A stretch of DNA of 64,000 nt from Shewanella inventionis (lineage in GTDB: Bacteria > Pseudomonadota > Gammaproteobacteria > Enterobacterales > Shewanellaceae): assembly GCF_014641855.1 (NCBI RefSeq), contig NZ_BMII01000026.1:1-64000 (forward strand), written 5' to 3'. The notes below the pieces were generated by a model. That model saw only the letters and a program-made list of their open reading frames with translations. It did no database searches and had not been told where the DNA came from. The position numbers and the translations under genes are program-made. Shown here piece after piece: positions 36,289-45,495 of this stretch (positions are counted from its first letter, which is position 1; each line of letters begins with the position of its first letter).

Positions 36289-36413
36289 TTAGCTAAAAAT
36301 GGCTAAATGTTAACGTTTAGCCATTAACGGCTAAATCTATCGATGAGACTCGTGTTCTTAACCGCTATTAGCCAAAAAAGGCTAAATTTGCATTATTAGC
36401 CGAAAGTGGCTAA
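36289..36413. promoter_or_regulatory. Four 18-bp inverted repeats upstream of satD (candidate operators)
   Basis: TTAGCY-N6-GGCTAA occurs at 36289-36306, 36317-36334, 36368-36385 and 36396-36413. The first three T/A positions and the spacer length are invariant; only one arm has T instead of C. They form two pairs with identical 28-bp spacing, and the last ends 33 bp before the GTG start of satD. This is a strong operator-like cluster, of unknown cognate protein. Confidence 0.75.
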
Positions 36414-36446
36414 ATTAGTGTCAGTCTGCAAACAAAGGAGCGTTAT

Positions 36447-37097
36447 GTGGAGCCTACCTATAAGCCTATCGCGGTAATTGTCGGCGATGTTGTTGATTCA
36501 ACCAAGCTTACATCAACTCAATTTGAGCATCTGCTTGAACGGATTAAATCTATCCAGACATGGATAAGTAAAGGGCATAGCGCCAATGCACACAGTATTG
36601 AGCGCGGAGATGAATTTCAGTCTGTGGTGCATGATATTGAAAATGCGTTGAGATACACCATTATCTACCGCATTGGCATAAAAGCGCTGGGTAAAGCCTT
36701 TGATAGCCGCATTAGTTTTGCTATTGCTGCACATGCTGAGTTACGTGAGTCGGTGTCTGAGTCAATGGGGCCTGCCTTTGTGCTTTCTGGGCGAGGGCTT
36801 AATGGCCTTAAGCATGACAGATTATTGTTCAGCTCAGATAACGTAGCATTGGCAGAGTATTTTGACTTGTTGGTTAAGTACCTTGATAAACAACTGACCG
36901 AACTAACCGCGCGTCAATGTGAAGTCATGCTGCCCATGCTGCAAGCACGTGAAGACTTATCAATTAGCGAGCTTGCAGAAAAGCTTGATATCGCGACGGC
37001 TACTACCAGTAAATCACTTAAAGCATCAGGTTGGCCATTGATTAATGAGCTTAATTGTCGGTTTGTCGACAAAGTTGCGGGGCTCAACTATGACTGA
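36447..37097 (+). CDS. SatD-family protein with C-terminal helix-turn-helix
   Basis: A 216-residue SatD-domain protein, with the family opening AVIVGDVVDSTKL and ERGDEFQSVV. It starts at GTG 36447: AAAGGAG lies 6-7 nt upstream, and the overlapping ATG at 36445 leads quickly to a stop. The C-terminal part (about 155-205), LSISELAEKLDIATATTSKSLKASG, reads as a winged helix-turn-helix, so the protein could bind the operator cluster just upstream. It overlaps the following DUF3307 gene by 8 nt. The family function is poorly known; SatD/DUF3307 pairs recur in bacteria. Confidence 0.8.
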   Translation: MEPTYKPIAVIVGDVVDSTKLTSTQFEHLLERIKSIQTWISKGHSANAHSIERGDEFQSVVHDIENALRYTIIYRIGIKALGKAFDSRISFAIAAHAELRESVSESMGPAFVLSGRGLNGLKHDRLLFSSDNVALAEYFDLLVKYLDKQLTELTARQCEVMLPMLQAREDLSISELAEKLDIATATTSKSLKASGWPLINELNCRFVDKVAGLNYD

Positions 37098-37998
37098 TTT
37101 TTTCGGCGTGCTTATTCCATTTTTATTGATCCACATTATCTGTGATTTTTATCTTCAGCCTGACAGCTGGATTGAAGCTAAAAAAGCGCACACTTATCGT
37201 TCGTCGAAGTTGTACTTACACTCGGTGTTACATGGCGTAGGGTTAATACTGCCAGCGTTGGTGCTAAACATTGATTGGCGTTCAACGCTTTGCCTCGTTG
37301 TGATTGTTGCCGTGACGCATTTTGTGATCGATTTATGGAAGGTGACCACTCCCAAGGGCAATAATGTAGCCTACTTTGTGATTGATCAGGCTTTGCATGT
37401 GTTGGTACTGGCAGCGATTGCGTTTCATGTCACCGATGGGGTATCGATTGATGCCGTGTTGCAGCATGAACATTTCTCTAATGGCGTGTTAGTGGTGTGT
37501 GCTTATTTGCTGATCCTTAAGCCTACATCCATTGTAATAAGTGCTGTGTTAAACAAATATCCCATCGTTAACCCTGTGGACGTTAATGAAGTAAAAACAG
37601 AAGCAAAAACAGAAGCTGATACTCAAGCGGTAACGGATACTCAAGCTCTAACGGATACTCAAACCGTCACTCAAACCGTCATGAACAGTGCTGCTGCGCC
37701 TGTTACCTCTGTTAGTCCTGCTAAAGATGAGTCGACGAATGTCAGTGGTTTAGTTGCCGGTGGCGAGTTGATTGGTTACCTAGAGCGATTATTAATACTG
37801 ACGTTTACGCTGGTGGGCAGCTATGCCGCTGTGGGGGTTGTATTAGCCGCTAAGTCGATATTCAGATTTGGTGAGTTAAATCAATCAGCTAACCGTAGCA
37901 TGACAGAGTATGTATTGATTGGCTCATTACTGTCGGTGGTGATCACAACCCTAATAGGGGCGATAGTGTCATTGGGTTTAGGTGTAAAACTGAAATAA
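37090..37998 (+). CDS. DUF3307 membrane protein
   Basis: 302 residues from ATG 37090, inside the end of satD. The N-terminal DUF3307 domain (FFGVLIPFLLIHIICDFYLQP then DSWIEAKK...YLHSVLHG and THFVIDLWK) has about four membrane helices. A low-complexity cytoplasmic or periplasmic stretch follows (about 175-215), made of repeated KTEA and DTQA(V/L)T units. Two further hydrophobic segments end the protein. It is probably co-translated with SatD. Its role is unknown. The conserved His and Asp residues in the DUF3307 helices could bind a metal. Confidence 0.82.
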   Translation: MTDFFGVLIPFLLIHIICDFYLQPDSWIEAKKAHTYRSSKLYLHSVLHGVGLILPALVLNIDWRSTLCLVVIVAVTHFVIDLWKVTTPKGNNVAYFVIDQALHVLVLAAIAFHVTDGVSIDAVLQHEHFSNGVLVVCAYLLILKPTSIVISAVLNKYPIVNPVDVNEVKTEAKTEADTQAVTDTQALTDTQTVTQTVMNSAAAPVTSVSPAKDESTNVSGLVAGGELIGYLERLLILTFTLVGSYAAVGVVLAAKSIFRFGELNQSANRSMTEYVLIGSLLSVVITTLIGAIVSLGLGVKLK

Positions 37999-38041
37999 AT
38001 AACCTCAGCCTGACGCTATTGTGATGGCAAGAAAAAATCAT

Positions 38042-38070
38042 AAAAAAAAGCCTCTAAAACGATAGAGGCT
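38042..38070 (-). terminator. Terminator-like hairpin oriented leftward
   Basis: AGCCTCTA (38049-38056) pairs with TAGAGGCT (38063-38070). The A run at 38042-38049 becomes the U tract only on the minus strand. On the plus strand no T run follows, so it would be weak after the DUF3307 gene. Confidence 0.7.
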
Positions 38071-38402
38071 CGATAATCTTATGCAGATTAAAAGCGATAC
38101 CTATAATCAGCGTTTATCTCCATTCCCATAACAGATAAACGCTGAGTATAGTCACCAAGCATTGTGTAGACAGTTGATTATATTCAATTAAGCGTTACTG
38201 TAATTTCAATTAAGTTTTTCTCAATCAAGATTAAATTCAGCCCTAATAAAATCAAACAATGCCAAAGCGTTGTACCCGCTAGATTAACATCAGTGTGAAT
38301 AAGTCCATTTAGCAAGATTGTTAAAAAGGGGGAAGTCACTGACGTTACCCTTAAGTTGATTTTGCAAAATTGATGAAAAAGTCACAATCATAAAAGCACT
38401 AT

Positions 38403-38421
38403 CTGCGACATTGTGTCGCAG
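38403..38421. promoter_or_regulatory. Perfect 8-bp inverted repeat (candidate operator)
   Basis: CTGCGACA-TTG-TGTCGCAG lies 227 bp before lldE. Its symmetry and short centre suit a dimeric regulator, but no binding protein is known to me. Confidence 0.4.
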
Positions 38422-38647
38422 GCATCGTTGACGTGAGGTTAAAAATCGCACTATTTATGTCATTGTTGTTGATCTATTCACCATAAAAATGAAAAAGTCT
38501 GTCGCGATATTTGCTAAATAAGCACTACATTTTATAAGGGTATAAGCATACATTGTTGACTCGATAATAAGTCGTTAACCATTAACTTGGGCGAAAACAG
38601 TTTGCTAAGTTAATGAGTATTAACGCGTTTGGGGAACATACTATCTT

Positions 38648-39394
38648 ATGAAAATAGCGCTATTTATTCCGTGTTTAGTTAATCAAATGATGCCAGAAGT
38701 GGCCATCGCGACTCTGCAAGTGTTGGAGAAGCTGGGGCATGAAGTGGTTTTTCCGCAAGGGCAAACCTGTTGTGGCCAACCCATGACCAATTCGGGTTGT
38801 TTTACTGAAGCCAAAAAAACCACGCTTAAGTTGCTTAACGCCTTTAAAGGTGTTGAATGTGACGCCATTGTTTGCCCTGCTGCGAGTTGCCTGGTTGCAG
38901 CCAAAGAAAACTTTCATGAGTTTGACAGCAGCCAAGAGGCTCAAGATGTGATTAATAAACTCTATGAGTTGACCGAGTTTTTACATGATATTGCGCCAAT
39001 TGAACATTTTGCACGACCAATAAACAAAAAAATCAGCCTGCAAATGAGCTGTCACGGTATCCGTATGCTCAACTTGGCCACACCAACAGAGGAAATGGGT
39101 AAACAGCGTTTTAATAAAGTCGAGGCCGTATTAGGCAAGATTGCAGGGCTTGAGATTGTTTATCCGGAGCGTATTGATGAATGCTGTGGCTTTGGCGGAA
39201 CCTTTGCGGTTGATGAGGGCGCTGTGTCGGCCAAAATGGGTAAAGATAAAGCTCAGGCTCACGCCGCAACGGGGGCCCAATATGCTGTAGGTTTTGACCC
39301 ATCTTGCTTATTGCATTTAGACGGCATGATCCGCCGTCAATTATTGGCCATTGAAACCCGCCATATTGCTCAAATCATTAACGATGCCCTCTAG
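38648..39394 (+). CDS. lldE: L-lactate oxidation complex subunit LldE (YkgE-type)
   Basis: A 248-residue (Fe-S) protein with two CCG domains: TCCGQPMTNSGC (about 41-52), and later DECCGFGGTFAVDE (about 179-192), plus CPAASC in between. LldE with LldF and LldG forms a cytoplasmic, non-flavin L-lactate dehydrogenase feeding electrons to the respiratory chain. GGGGAA precedes the ATG. First gene of lldEFG, 8 bp before lldF. Confidence 0.92.
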   Translation: MKIALFIPCLVNQMMPEVAIATLQVLEKLGHEVVFPQGQTCCGQPMTNSGCFTEAKKTTLKLLNAFKGVECDAIVCPAASCLVAAKENFHEFDSSQEAQDVINKLYELTEFLHDIAPIEHFARPINKKISLQMSCHGIRMLNLATPTEEMGKQRFNKVEAVLGKIAGLEIVYPERIDECCGFGGTFAVDEGAVSAKMGKDKAQAHAATGAQYAVGFDPSCLLHLDGMIRRQLLAIETRHIAQIINDAL

Positions 39395-39402
39395 GAGACA
39401 CC

Positions 39403-40791
39403 ATGACTGAATTATATTCTGCATCTGGCTCAAAGGTGCATTCACATAAAGCGGATATATTTTGCCGTGACGAAACCCGTGTCGATTGGCACTCAAAAGC
39501 CTTATGGTTACTGCGTGAAAAGCGTGACCGTGCTGCGACGAGTATTCCAGAGTGGGAGCAATTAAGACAACTTGGCTCAGAGCTTAAGCTGCATACCTTA
39601 ACTCACCTAACAGATTACCTGCAGCAATTTGAACAACAATGCCAAGCCAATGGTATTGTGGTGCATTGGGCCAAAGATGGCCAAGAGCATAACCAAATTG
39701 TATTAAATATATTGGCAAAGCATCAGGTTAAACGTTTAGTTAAATCTAAATCGATGCTTACCGAAGAATGCCACATGAACCCATTTTTAGAACAGCACGG
39801 TATTGAAGTTGTGGATACTGATTTGGGTGAACGGATCATTCAGTTAGCTAAGATGCCGCCATCGCACATTGTGGTGCCCGCCATCCACATGAAAAAACAA
39901 GAAGTGGGTGAGTTGTTTCATCAACAATTGGGCACTAAAAAGGGTGAATCAGACCCATTGTATTTAACCCGTGCTGCCCGCGCCCATTTAAGAGAGAAGT
40001 TTTTAACGGCTGAAGCAGCAATGACTGGCGTTAACATGGCCATTGCAGATAAAGGCGCTGTTGTGGTGTGTACCAACGAAGGCAATGCCGATATGGGTGC
40101 TAACTTGCCTAAACTGCAACTGCATTCTATGGGTATCGACAAAGTGGTGCCGAATATGGATGCCGCAGGTGTATTGCTGCGTACTTTAGCTCGTAATGCG
40201 ACAGGGCAACCGGTTACCACCTATTCATCATTTTACCGTGGTCCGCAACAGGGCGGTGAGATGCACGTGATCATTGTTGATAATGGCCGTACTGAAATGA
40301 TGAAGGATAAAATTTTAGCCGAATCATTGAAGTGTATCCGCTGCGGTGGTTGTTTAAACACCTGTCCGGTTTATCGTCGCTCTGGTGGTTACAGCTATAA
40401 CTACACCATCCCAGGGCCAATTGGTATTGCAGTTGGGGCGCAGCATGACGACACAAACTCAATTCCGTGGGCCTGCACCCTATGTGGCAGTTGTACTTAT
40501 GTTTGCCCAACTAAGGTGCCATTAGACAAAATAATTGCTCATCACCGTCGTTTAAAAGCAGAAGCTAAGACTTTACCTTATGGCAAAAGCGGTTATATGC
40601 CTTTGGTTGGTCGATTTATGGCAAATGAAGCCATGATGAATACGTCAATGTCTGCGGCAAGGCTGGCTTTGCGTGTGTTACCTGGCAGTTTACTTAAGCC
40701 ATTTAGTGGTGCTTGGGGTAAATATCGCGAGTTGCCTGTTGCGCCAGAGTCAAGCTTTGCTACTTGGTATGCTAAAAATCGGAGTCGTTAA
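39403..40791 (+). CDS. lldF: Lactate oxidation iron-sulfur subunit LldF (YkgF-type)
   Basis: A 462-residue protein. The N-terminal two thirds form a LUD-type domain (with KSKSMLTEECHMNPFLEQHGIEV shortened here: KSMLTEECHMNPFLE). Two 4Fe-4S clusters follow at CIRCGGCLNTCPVYR (about 309-323) and CTLCGSCTYVCPTKV (about 359-373). It transfers electrons from lactate to quinone in the LldEFG complex. It is one base from lldG, so they are translationally linked. Confidence 0.93.
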   Translation: MTELYSASGSKVHSHKADIFCRDETRVDWHSKALWLLREKRDRAATSIPEWEQLRQLGSELKLHTLTHLTDYLQQFEQQCQANGIVVHWAKDGQEHNQIVLNILAKHQVKRLVKSKSMLTEECHMNPFLEQHGIEVVDTDLGERIIQLAKMPPSHIVVPAIHMKKQEVGELFHQQLGTKKGESDPLYLTRAARAHLREKFLTAEAAMTGVNMAIADKGAVVVCTNEGNADMGANLPKLQLHSMGIDKVVPNMDAAGVLLRTLARNATGQPVTTYSSFYRGPQQGGEMHVIIVDNGRTEMMKDKILAESLKCIRCGGCLNTCPVYRRSGGYSYNYTIPGPIGIAVGAQHDDTNSIPWACTLCGSCTYVCPTKVPLDKIIAHHRRLKAEAKTLPYGKSGYMPLVGRFMANEAMMNTSMSAARLALRVLPGSLLKPFSGAWGKYRELPVAPESSFATWYAKNRSR

Positions 40792-40792
40792 T

Positions 40793-41356
40793 ATGTCGAG
40801 CAAAAACAGTATTTTATCAGCGTTAAAACAGTCAGCATTAACCGCTCATCCGATGCCCGTAATCGATATAGAGGTGACACCACAGCCTTTAGTTGACACC
40901 TTTGCTGCAAGCCTCGCTACTGTTGCGGGAGAATTACATCAACAAGGCGGTTTGGCGGCATTACAAGCCAAAGTCGATGAATTAATGGCGCAAGGTTTAC
41001 AAGTCTTGTCATTGGTTGAGGGGGTTAACGGTAATCGTCAAGTACCGAATACGGCTCATGAATTGGCAGATATTGATTATGCCATTTTAGCGGGGGAGTT
41101 AGGTGTTGCTGAAAACGGCGCTATTTGGGTGAGCCAAACGCAGCACCGGGTGACGCCTTTTATTTGTGAGAACTTGATTTTAGCCTTACCTGAAAAGGCG
41201 CTGGTGGCTAATATGCACCAAGCTGTGAATCAAGTGTCTTTAGCACAAGGAGAATTAGGTGTGTTTGTAGCAGGCCCATCTAAAACGGCAGATATTGAAC
41301 AAGCACTGGTTGTGGGGGCGCACGGTGCATGCAGCCTACAGGTGTATTTGTATTAG
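40793..41356 (+). CDS. lldG: Lactate utilisation protein LldG (LUD domain)
   Basis: 187 residues from ATG 40793, the codon just after the lldF stop. A longer frame starting at 40673 overlaps lldF and is not needed. LUD/DUF162 domain: YAILAGELGVAENGAIWVSQ, then FICENLILALP, then GVFVAGPSKTADIEQALVVGAHG. Third subunit of the LldEFG complex. A strong hairpin follows. Confidence 0.92.
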   Translation: MSSKNSILSALKQSALTAHPMPVIDIEVTPQPLVDTFAASLATVAGELHQQGGLAALQAKVDELMAQGLQVLSLVEGVNGNRQVPNTAHELADIDYAILAGELGVAENGAIWVSQTQHRVTPFICENLILALPEKALVANMHQAVNQVSLAQGELGVFVAGPSKTADIEQALVVGAHGACSLQVYLY

Positions 41357-41383
41357 TGTTATCCGAAGGTAAATAGGTGCAAG

Positions 41384-41417
41384 GCTGGCTCATGTTAAGT
41401 TGCTAACATGAGCCAGC
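41384..41417 (+). terminator. 14-bp perfect hairpin after lldG
   Basis: GCTGGCTCATGTTA (41384-41397) pairs perfectly with TAACATGAGCCAGC (41404-41417), with a 6-nt loop. No T run follows, so it may stabilise the 3' end of the transcript more than it terminates. Confidence 0.6.
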
Positions 41418-42696
41418 TTAGATAAGTGCTTTGCATCTGTTTTCGAGCAAAAGCGTGTTAGCTAGTTTCTCGTCGCCTCAACTCAAATATCGCCCCAGCT
41501 CTCACGTCGACCTAACTCACACATCAACCCAACTCACTAAATAAAACTAGGGAGTGAGGTGGCGATACTCAATGAAATCACTTCTATGACACGCGGTAAA
41601 CCCATCCCTGGGCGCTCTGCGAAAACATCCATGTTTTCGAAGGTCATAGCCGCGGTTACATCCGCCGTATGGGTATCTTCGATTTAACCTTGTTTGTCAT
41701 TGAGAGATTTAACGCATTTTTAGACAAAGCTTGGTAGCTACATTCACGTCGACCTAACTCACACGTCGTCCCGGCAATGCCTTTGAGCCGGGATCCAGGT
41801 GTTTGAGCTTTTTATGGTCTGCTGCCACACTAGATCAAAAGTGGTTGAGACTATCTAGCTAAACAAAACTAGGGAGTGAGGTAACGATACTCAATGAAAT
41901 CACTTCTATGACACGCGGTAAACCCATTCCTGGGCGCTCTGCGAAAACATCCATGTTTTCGAAGGTCATAGCCGCGATTACATCCGCCGTATGGGTATCT
42001 TCGATTCAACCTTATTTGTTATTCAAAGATTTAACGCATTTCTGGATGGAAGCCTATTAGCTACTTTCTAGTCGTCCCGGCAATGCTTTTGAGCCGGGAT
42101 CCAGGTGTTTGAGCTTTTTATGGTCTGCTGCCACACCAGATCAAGAGTGGTTGAGGCTATCTAACTAAAATAAAACTAGGGAGTGAGGTGGCGATACTCA
42201 ATGAAATCACTTCTATGACACGCGGTAAACCCATCCCTGGGCGCTCTGCGAAAACATCCATGTTTTCGAAGGTCATAGCCGCGATTACATCCGCCGTATG
42301 AGTATCTTCGATTCAACCTTATTTGAAATTGAAAGATCTAAGGTATTTTTAGACAAAGCTTGTTAGCTAGTTTTTCGTCGCCTCAACTCTCACGTCGACC
42401 TAACTCACACATCAACCCAACTCACACGTCGTCCCGGTAATGCTTTTGAGCCGGGACCCAGGTGTTTGAGCTTTTAATGGTCTGCTGCCACACCAGATCA
42501 AGAGTGGTTGAGGCTAGCTAGCTAACTAAATAAAACTAAGGTGTGAGGTAACGATACTCAATGAAATCACTTCTATGACACGCGGTAAACCCAATCATGG
42601 GCTATGACATTCGCTGTATGGGTATCTTAGAGTTAGCCTTGTTTGTTATTCAAAGATCTAACGCATTTTTTGATACATCTCTTTTATGCTAGGGCG
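41418..42696. repeat. Composite tandem repeat array (REP hairpin plus type A units)
   Basis: Type A units lie at 41566-41697, 41887-42018, 42195-42325 and a shortened copy at 42555-42644. REP hairpins (GTCCCGGCAATGC...GCCGGGA) alternate with them at 41768, 42074 and 42431. Between them run shared linkers such as GGTCTGCTGCCACACCAGATC and AAAACTAGGGAGTGAGGT. The larger period is about 306-360 bp. No gene is present. Confidence 0.9.
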
Positions 42697-43602
42697 TTAA
42701 AATAGATCAAAAATACTGGCACAGCGCTTTTGAATAAATTCAATAAACAGTTTTACTTTTAGCGGTTGTTGTCGGCGCTGATGATATAAAATACTGATCC
42801 TGCGATGCTCTCCAGCCCAGTCTGGTAATACTCTAACCAGTTCGCCTTGCTCAAGTTGCGGTTTAACAAACAATGCAGGACCATACATAATGCCACCATC
42901 TGCCACCGTGGCTTTAACGGCGGCATGAATATCACCTAAGGTCAGTTTGGCTGGGCCGTCATAATAATATTGCTCGCCATGCTGATGTTTTAATGTCCAA
43001 TTAAACAGTGGCCATACTTTAATCAAAGGGAACTGACTTAAATGCTGTGGATGGCGTAACTCAGTTAATGTTTCGGCAAATGTGGCAGAGGCGTATAACC
43101 CATAATCCAGCACACCTAATGATGTCGATACCCACGATGAGTCGGGTTGAGCGCCACCGACAATGGCAATATCAACACCTTCATCAATCAAATCAATCGT
43201 GCTGTTATTTTGCGTCACATGCAGTTGTATGTGTGGATGTAACTTAGAAAAATCATTTATCGCATCAATCAGGATCATCGACGTAATTGAGATGGGCGTA
43301 CAGATCCGTAAAGTCGACTGTTGCTCATTAATTTGGGTTGCCGACAATTGGTCAAATTGCGCAACGAGTTGATGGTAACGGTCAAACAGCGCGCCGCCTT
43401 CTTCTGTTAAGCGTAATTTGCGTGTGCTGCGCATGATCAGCTGGGTATTAAGGATATGCTCTAATTTGCTGATCTTTCGGCTCACCGTCGCGACGGGTAA
43501 TTGTAATGCAGTTGCGGCAGGAGAAAACCCTCCGGCATTAACCACATGAATGAATAAATGAATCAGCTCTAATTGTGGGCCTGATGGCTGGGTCATGCGC
43601 AT
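42697..43602 (-). CDS. LysR-family transcriptional regulator
   Basis: A 301-residue LysR-type regulator of the CrgA/DmlR-like branch. HTH: LIHLFIHVVNAGGFSPAAT then LQLPVATVSRKISKLEH. The effector domain spans residues 95-300. It is divergent from prpR across about 225 bp and downstream of no recognisable target. It might act on the prp region or be unrelated. Confidence 0.88.
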   Translation of the reverse strand: MRMTQPSGPQLELIHLFIHVVNAGGFSPAATALQLPVATVSRKISKLEHILNTQLIMRSTRKLRLTEEGGALFDRYHQLVAQFDQLSATQINEQQSTLRICTPISITSMILIDAINDFSKLHPHIQLHVTQNNSTIDLIDEGVDIAIVGGAQPDSSWVSTSLGVLDYGLYASATFAETLTELRHPQHLSQFPLIKVWPLFNWTLKHQHGEQYYYDGPAKLTLGDIHAAVKATVADGGIMYGPALFVKPQLEQGELVRVLPDWAGEHRRISILYHQRRQQPLKVKLFIEFIQKRCASIFDLF

Positions 43603-43724
43603 TCCTTGTCGTGTCGCTAGGTTAATCTGTTAGGCACGTTATGGCTCGACATTTTAGCATGCATAGTGGATTTGAGATGCGAGCTTATCGTCGTTTATGC
43701 ATCAATTTAGTCACTAACTACATT

Positions 43725-43734
43725 TTGTCGACAA
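43725..43734. promoter_or_regulatory. PrpR-operator candidate 1 (TTGTCGACAA)
   Basis: A perfect 10-bp palindrome within ATTTTGTCGACAATAT, 95 bp before prpR. The same palindrome recurs 53 bp downstream, about five helical turns, as expected of cooperating GntR dimers. Confidence 0.65.
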
Positions 43735-43777
43735 TATGTGGCACTTTTAGGTTGTTTTATGCGCTAAACTTGCTATA

Positions 43778-43787
43778 TTGTCGACAA
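43778..43787. promoter_or_regulatory. PrpR-operator candidate 2 (TTGTCGACAA)
   Basis: Palindrome within TATATTGTCGACAACTTG, 42 bp before the prpR start, near where a promoter should lie. Confidence 0.65.
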
Positions 43788-43828
43788 CTTGGTGTTGATT
43801 ATTCTATTTCTATGTTCAAGGTATCACG

Positions 43829-44473
43829 ATGAACCAACCAATAACCGCAGCTGACAAGACCTTTATTGCACTACGTGACGATATCGTCGAAGGTCGTATT
43901 GAAGCCGGTTCAAAGTTAAGCGAGACTGAATTGTCGACAAAGTATGCGGTCAGTCGTGCGGTGATCCGAGAAGCGATTAATCGCTTGGAGTCTTGTCACA
44001 TTGTAGAGCGGAAAGCCAATGTGGGTGCTCGGGTAGTGGCGTTGTCGCCGCAAGGGTTAATTGAGTTGTATCAAGTGCGCGAATCGCTTGAAGGCATGGC
44101 CGCACGGTTAGCGGCAACCAATATGACTGATGATGAAATTGCCGACTTGAGTGCTTTACTGCAATCTCATTTTAATGAGGTCAAAGGCGGTGAGTCATAT
44201 TATCAAGAAGCCGGTGATGTGGACTTTCATTATCGAATTATTCTAGGTAGTAAAAACAAGCACCTAATTTCTATGTTATTTGATGGTATTTACCATTTAG
44301 TGCGCATGTATCGCGTACAACTTGGCATGGCGGGGCCGCGTGTGACCACCGCTTATGATGAACACAAGCACATTGTTCAGGCCATTTTAAATCGTGACGC
44401 GGAACTGGCTGAAATGCTAATGCGTCGCCACATTTTATATTCTAAAAACAGTATAGAACGCAAATTATCATAA
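43829..44473 (+). CDS. prpR: GntR-family regulator of the methylcitrate operon (PrpR)
   Basis: A 214-residue GntR/FadR-like protein. Winged HTH: LRDDIVEGRIEAGSKLSETEL then YAVSRAVIREAINRLESC. The FCD ligand domain (about 90-210) contains metal-binding His residues in DVDFHYRIILGSKN and MRRHILYS. First gene before prpB (54 bp gap). In Shewanella-type propionate loci the GntR-class PrpR replaces the sigma-54 PrpR of enterics. It probably senses 2-methylcitrate and regulates itself through TTGTCGACAA palindromes at 43725, 43778 and, within its own gene, 43931. Confidence 0.88.
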   Translation: MNQPITAADKTFIALRDDIVEGRIEAGSKLSETELSTKYAVSRAVIREAINRLESCHIVERKANVGARVVALSPQGLIELYQVRESLEGMAARLAATNMTDDEIADLSALLQSHFNEVKGGESYYQEAGDVDFHYRIILGSKNKHLISMLFDGIYHLVRMYRVQLGMAGPRVTTAYDEHKHIVQAILNRDAELAEMLMRRHILYSKNSIERKLS

Positions 44474-44527
44474 TCGCATATAGCTGACGTAAAGCGTCAC
44501 TCACGACATTATATAAAGGGGAATAGC

Positions 44528-45406
44528 ATGAGCGCAGGGAAAAAATTTCGTCAAGCCTTAGCCAATAACAAACCATTGCAAATAGTGGGCACCATTAATG
44601 CCTACTCAGCAATGATGGCTAAACAAATTGGTCATCAAGCTATTTATTTATCAGGTGGCGGTGTGGCTAATGCGTCATACGGTTTACCAGACCTTGGCAT
44701 GACATCACTTAATGATGTGCTAGTAGATGTACAACGTATTACCTCTGCCTGTGATTTGCCTTTATTGGTCGATATTGATACCGGTTGGGGCGGGGCGTTT
44801 AACATTGCTAAAACCGTGCGCGATATGGAAAAAGCCGGTGCAGCCGCAGTACACATGGAAGATCAAGTGGCGCAAAAGCGTTGTGGTCATCGCCCAAATA
44901 AAGAGATTGTGCCCGTTGAAGAAATGGTCGACCGCATTAAAGCGGCGGTTGATGCACGTACCGATCCAGACTTTTTTATTATGGCGCGTACCGATGCATT
45001 TGCTCAAGAAGGCTTAGACGCTGCGATTGAACGTGCTAAAGCGTACGTAGCCGCCGGTGCCGACGGTATTTTTGCTGAAGCAATTAAAACCGAAGAACAT
45101 TACCGTGCATTTTCACAAGCGTTAGATGTGCCTATTTTGGCTAACATTACTGAGTTTGGCCAAACCGAATTATGGAATAAACAGCAGTTAGGCGAGTGGG
45201 GCGCAGCCATGGTGTTGTACCCATTAAGCGCATTTAGAGCCATGAATAAAGCGGCTGAAATGGTTTACAGCGCCATATTAACCGACGGTGACCAAAAAGC
45301 GGTAGTCGACAAAATGCAAACGCGCATGGAGCTTTATGATTACCTGGGTTATCACGACTATGAGCAAAAGTTAGACAGTTTATTTGCTCAAGGCAAAAAC
45401 AAATAA
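44528..45406 (+). CDS. prpB: 2-methylisocitrate lyase PrpB
   Basis: A 292-residue enzyme of the isocitrate-lyase/PEP-mutase superfamily. It cleaves 2-methylisocitrate to pyruvate and succinate. Visible: [16 protein letters not shown] (metal-binding Asp), HMEDQV, and the active-site loop KRCGHR (Cys near residue 118). AAAGGGG lies 7 nt before the ATG. Second gene of the prp operon. Confidence 0.95.
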   Translation: MSAGKKFRQALANNKPLQIVGTINAYSAMMAKQIGHQAIYLSGGGVANASYGLPDLGMTSLNDVLVDVQRITSACDLPLLVDIDTGWGGAFNIAKTVRDMEKAGAAAVHMEDQVAQKRCGHRPNKEIVPVEEMVDRIKAAVDARTDPDFFIMARTDAFAQEGLDAAIERAKAYVAAGADGIFAEAIKTEEHYRAFSQALDVPILANITEFGQTELWNKQQLGEWGAAMVLYPLSAFRAMNKAAEMVYSAILTDGDQKAVVDKMQTRMELYDYLGYHDYEQKLDSLFAQGKNK

Positions 45407-45495
45407 GCGTATAAATATAAACAACAAGACTCAAACCCTACACATGTGTGTCCTTGATGGGGGCACACAGCAAGCAATAAGAAGGAAGATAAATC

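Larger units (their letters stand above)
37999..38647. other. Gene-free region upstream of lldE
   Basis: 649 bp with no defensible gene. It holds a leftward terminator (38042-38070) and a perfect inverted repeat (38403-38421), and presumably the lld promoter. The remainder is AT-rich. Confidence 0.6.

Noticed and set aside
37063..37072. TTGTCGACAA at the end of satD as a PrpR site
   Set aside because: It lies inside a coding region far from any prp gene and is expected occasionally by chance.
25500..42696. Repeat arrays as possible CRISPR
   Set aside because: Units are 130-360 bp with conserved linkers, not 21-48 bp repeats separated by unique spacers, and no cas gene is present.
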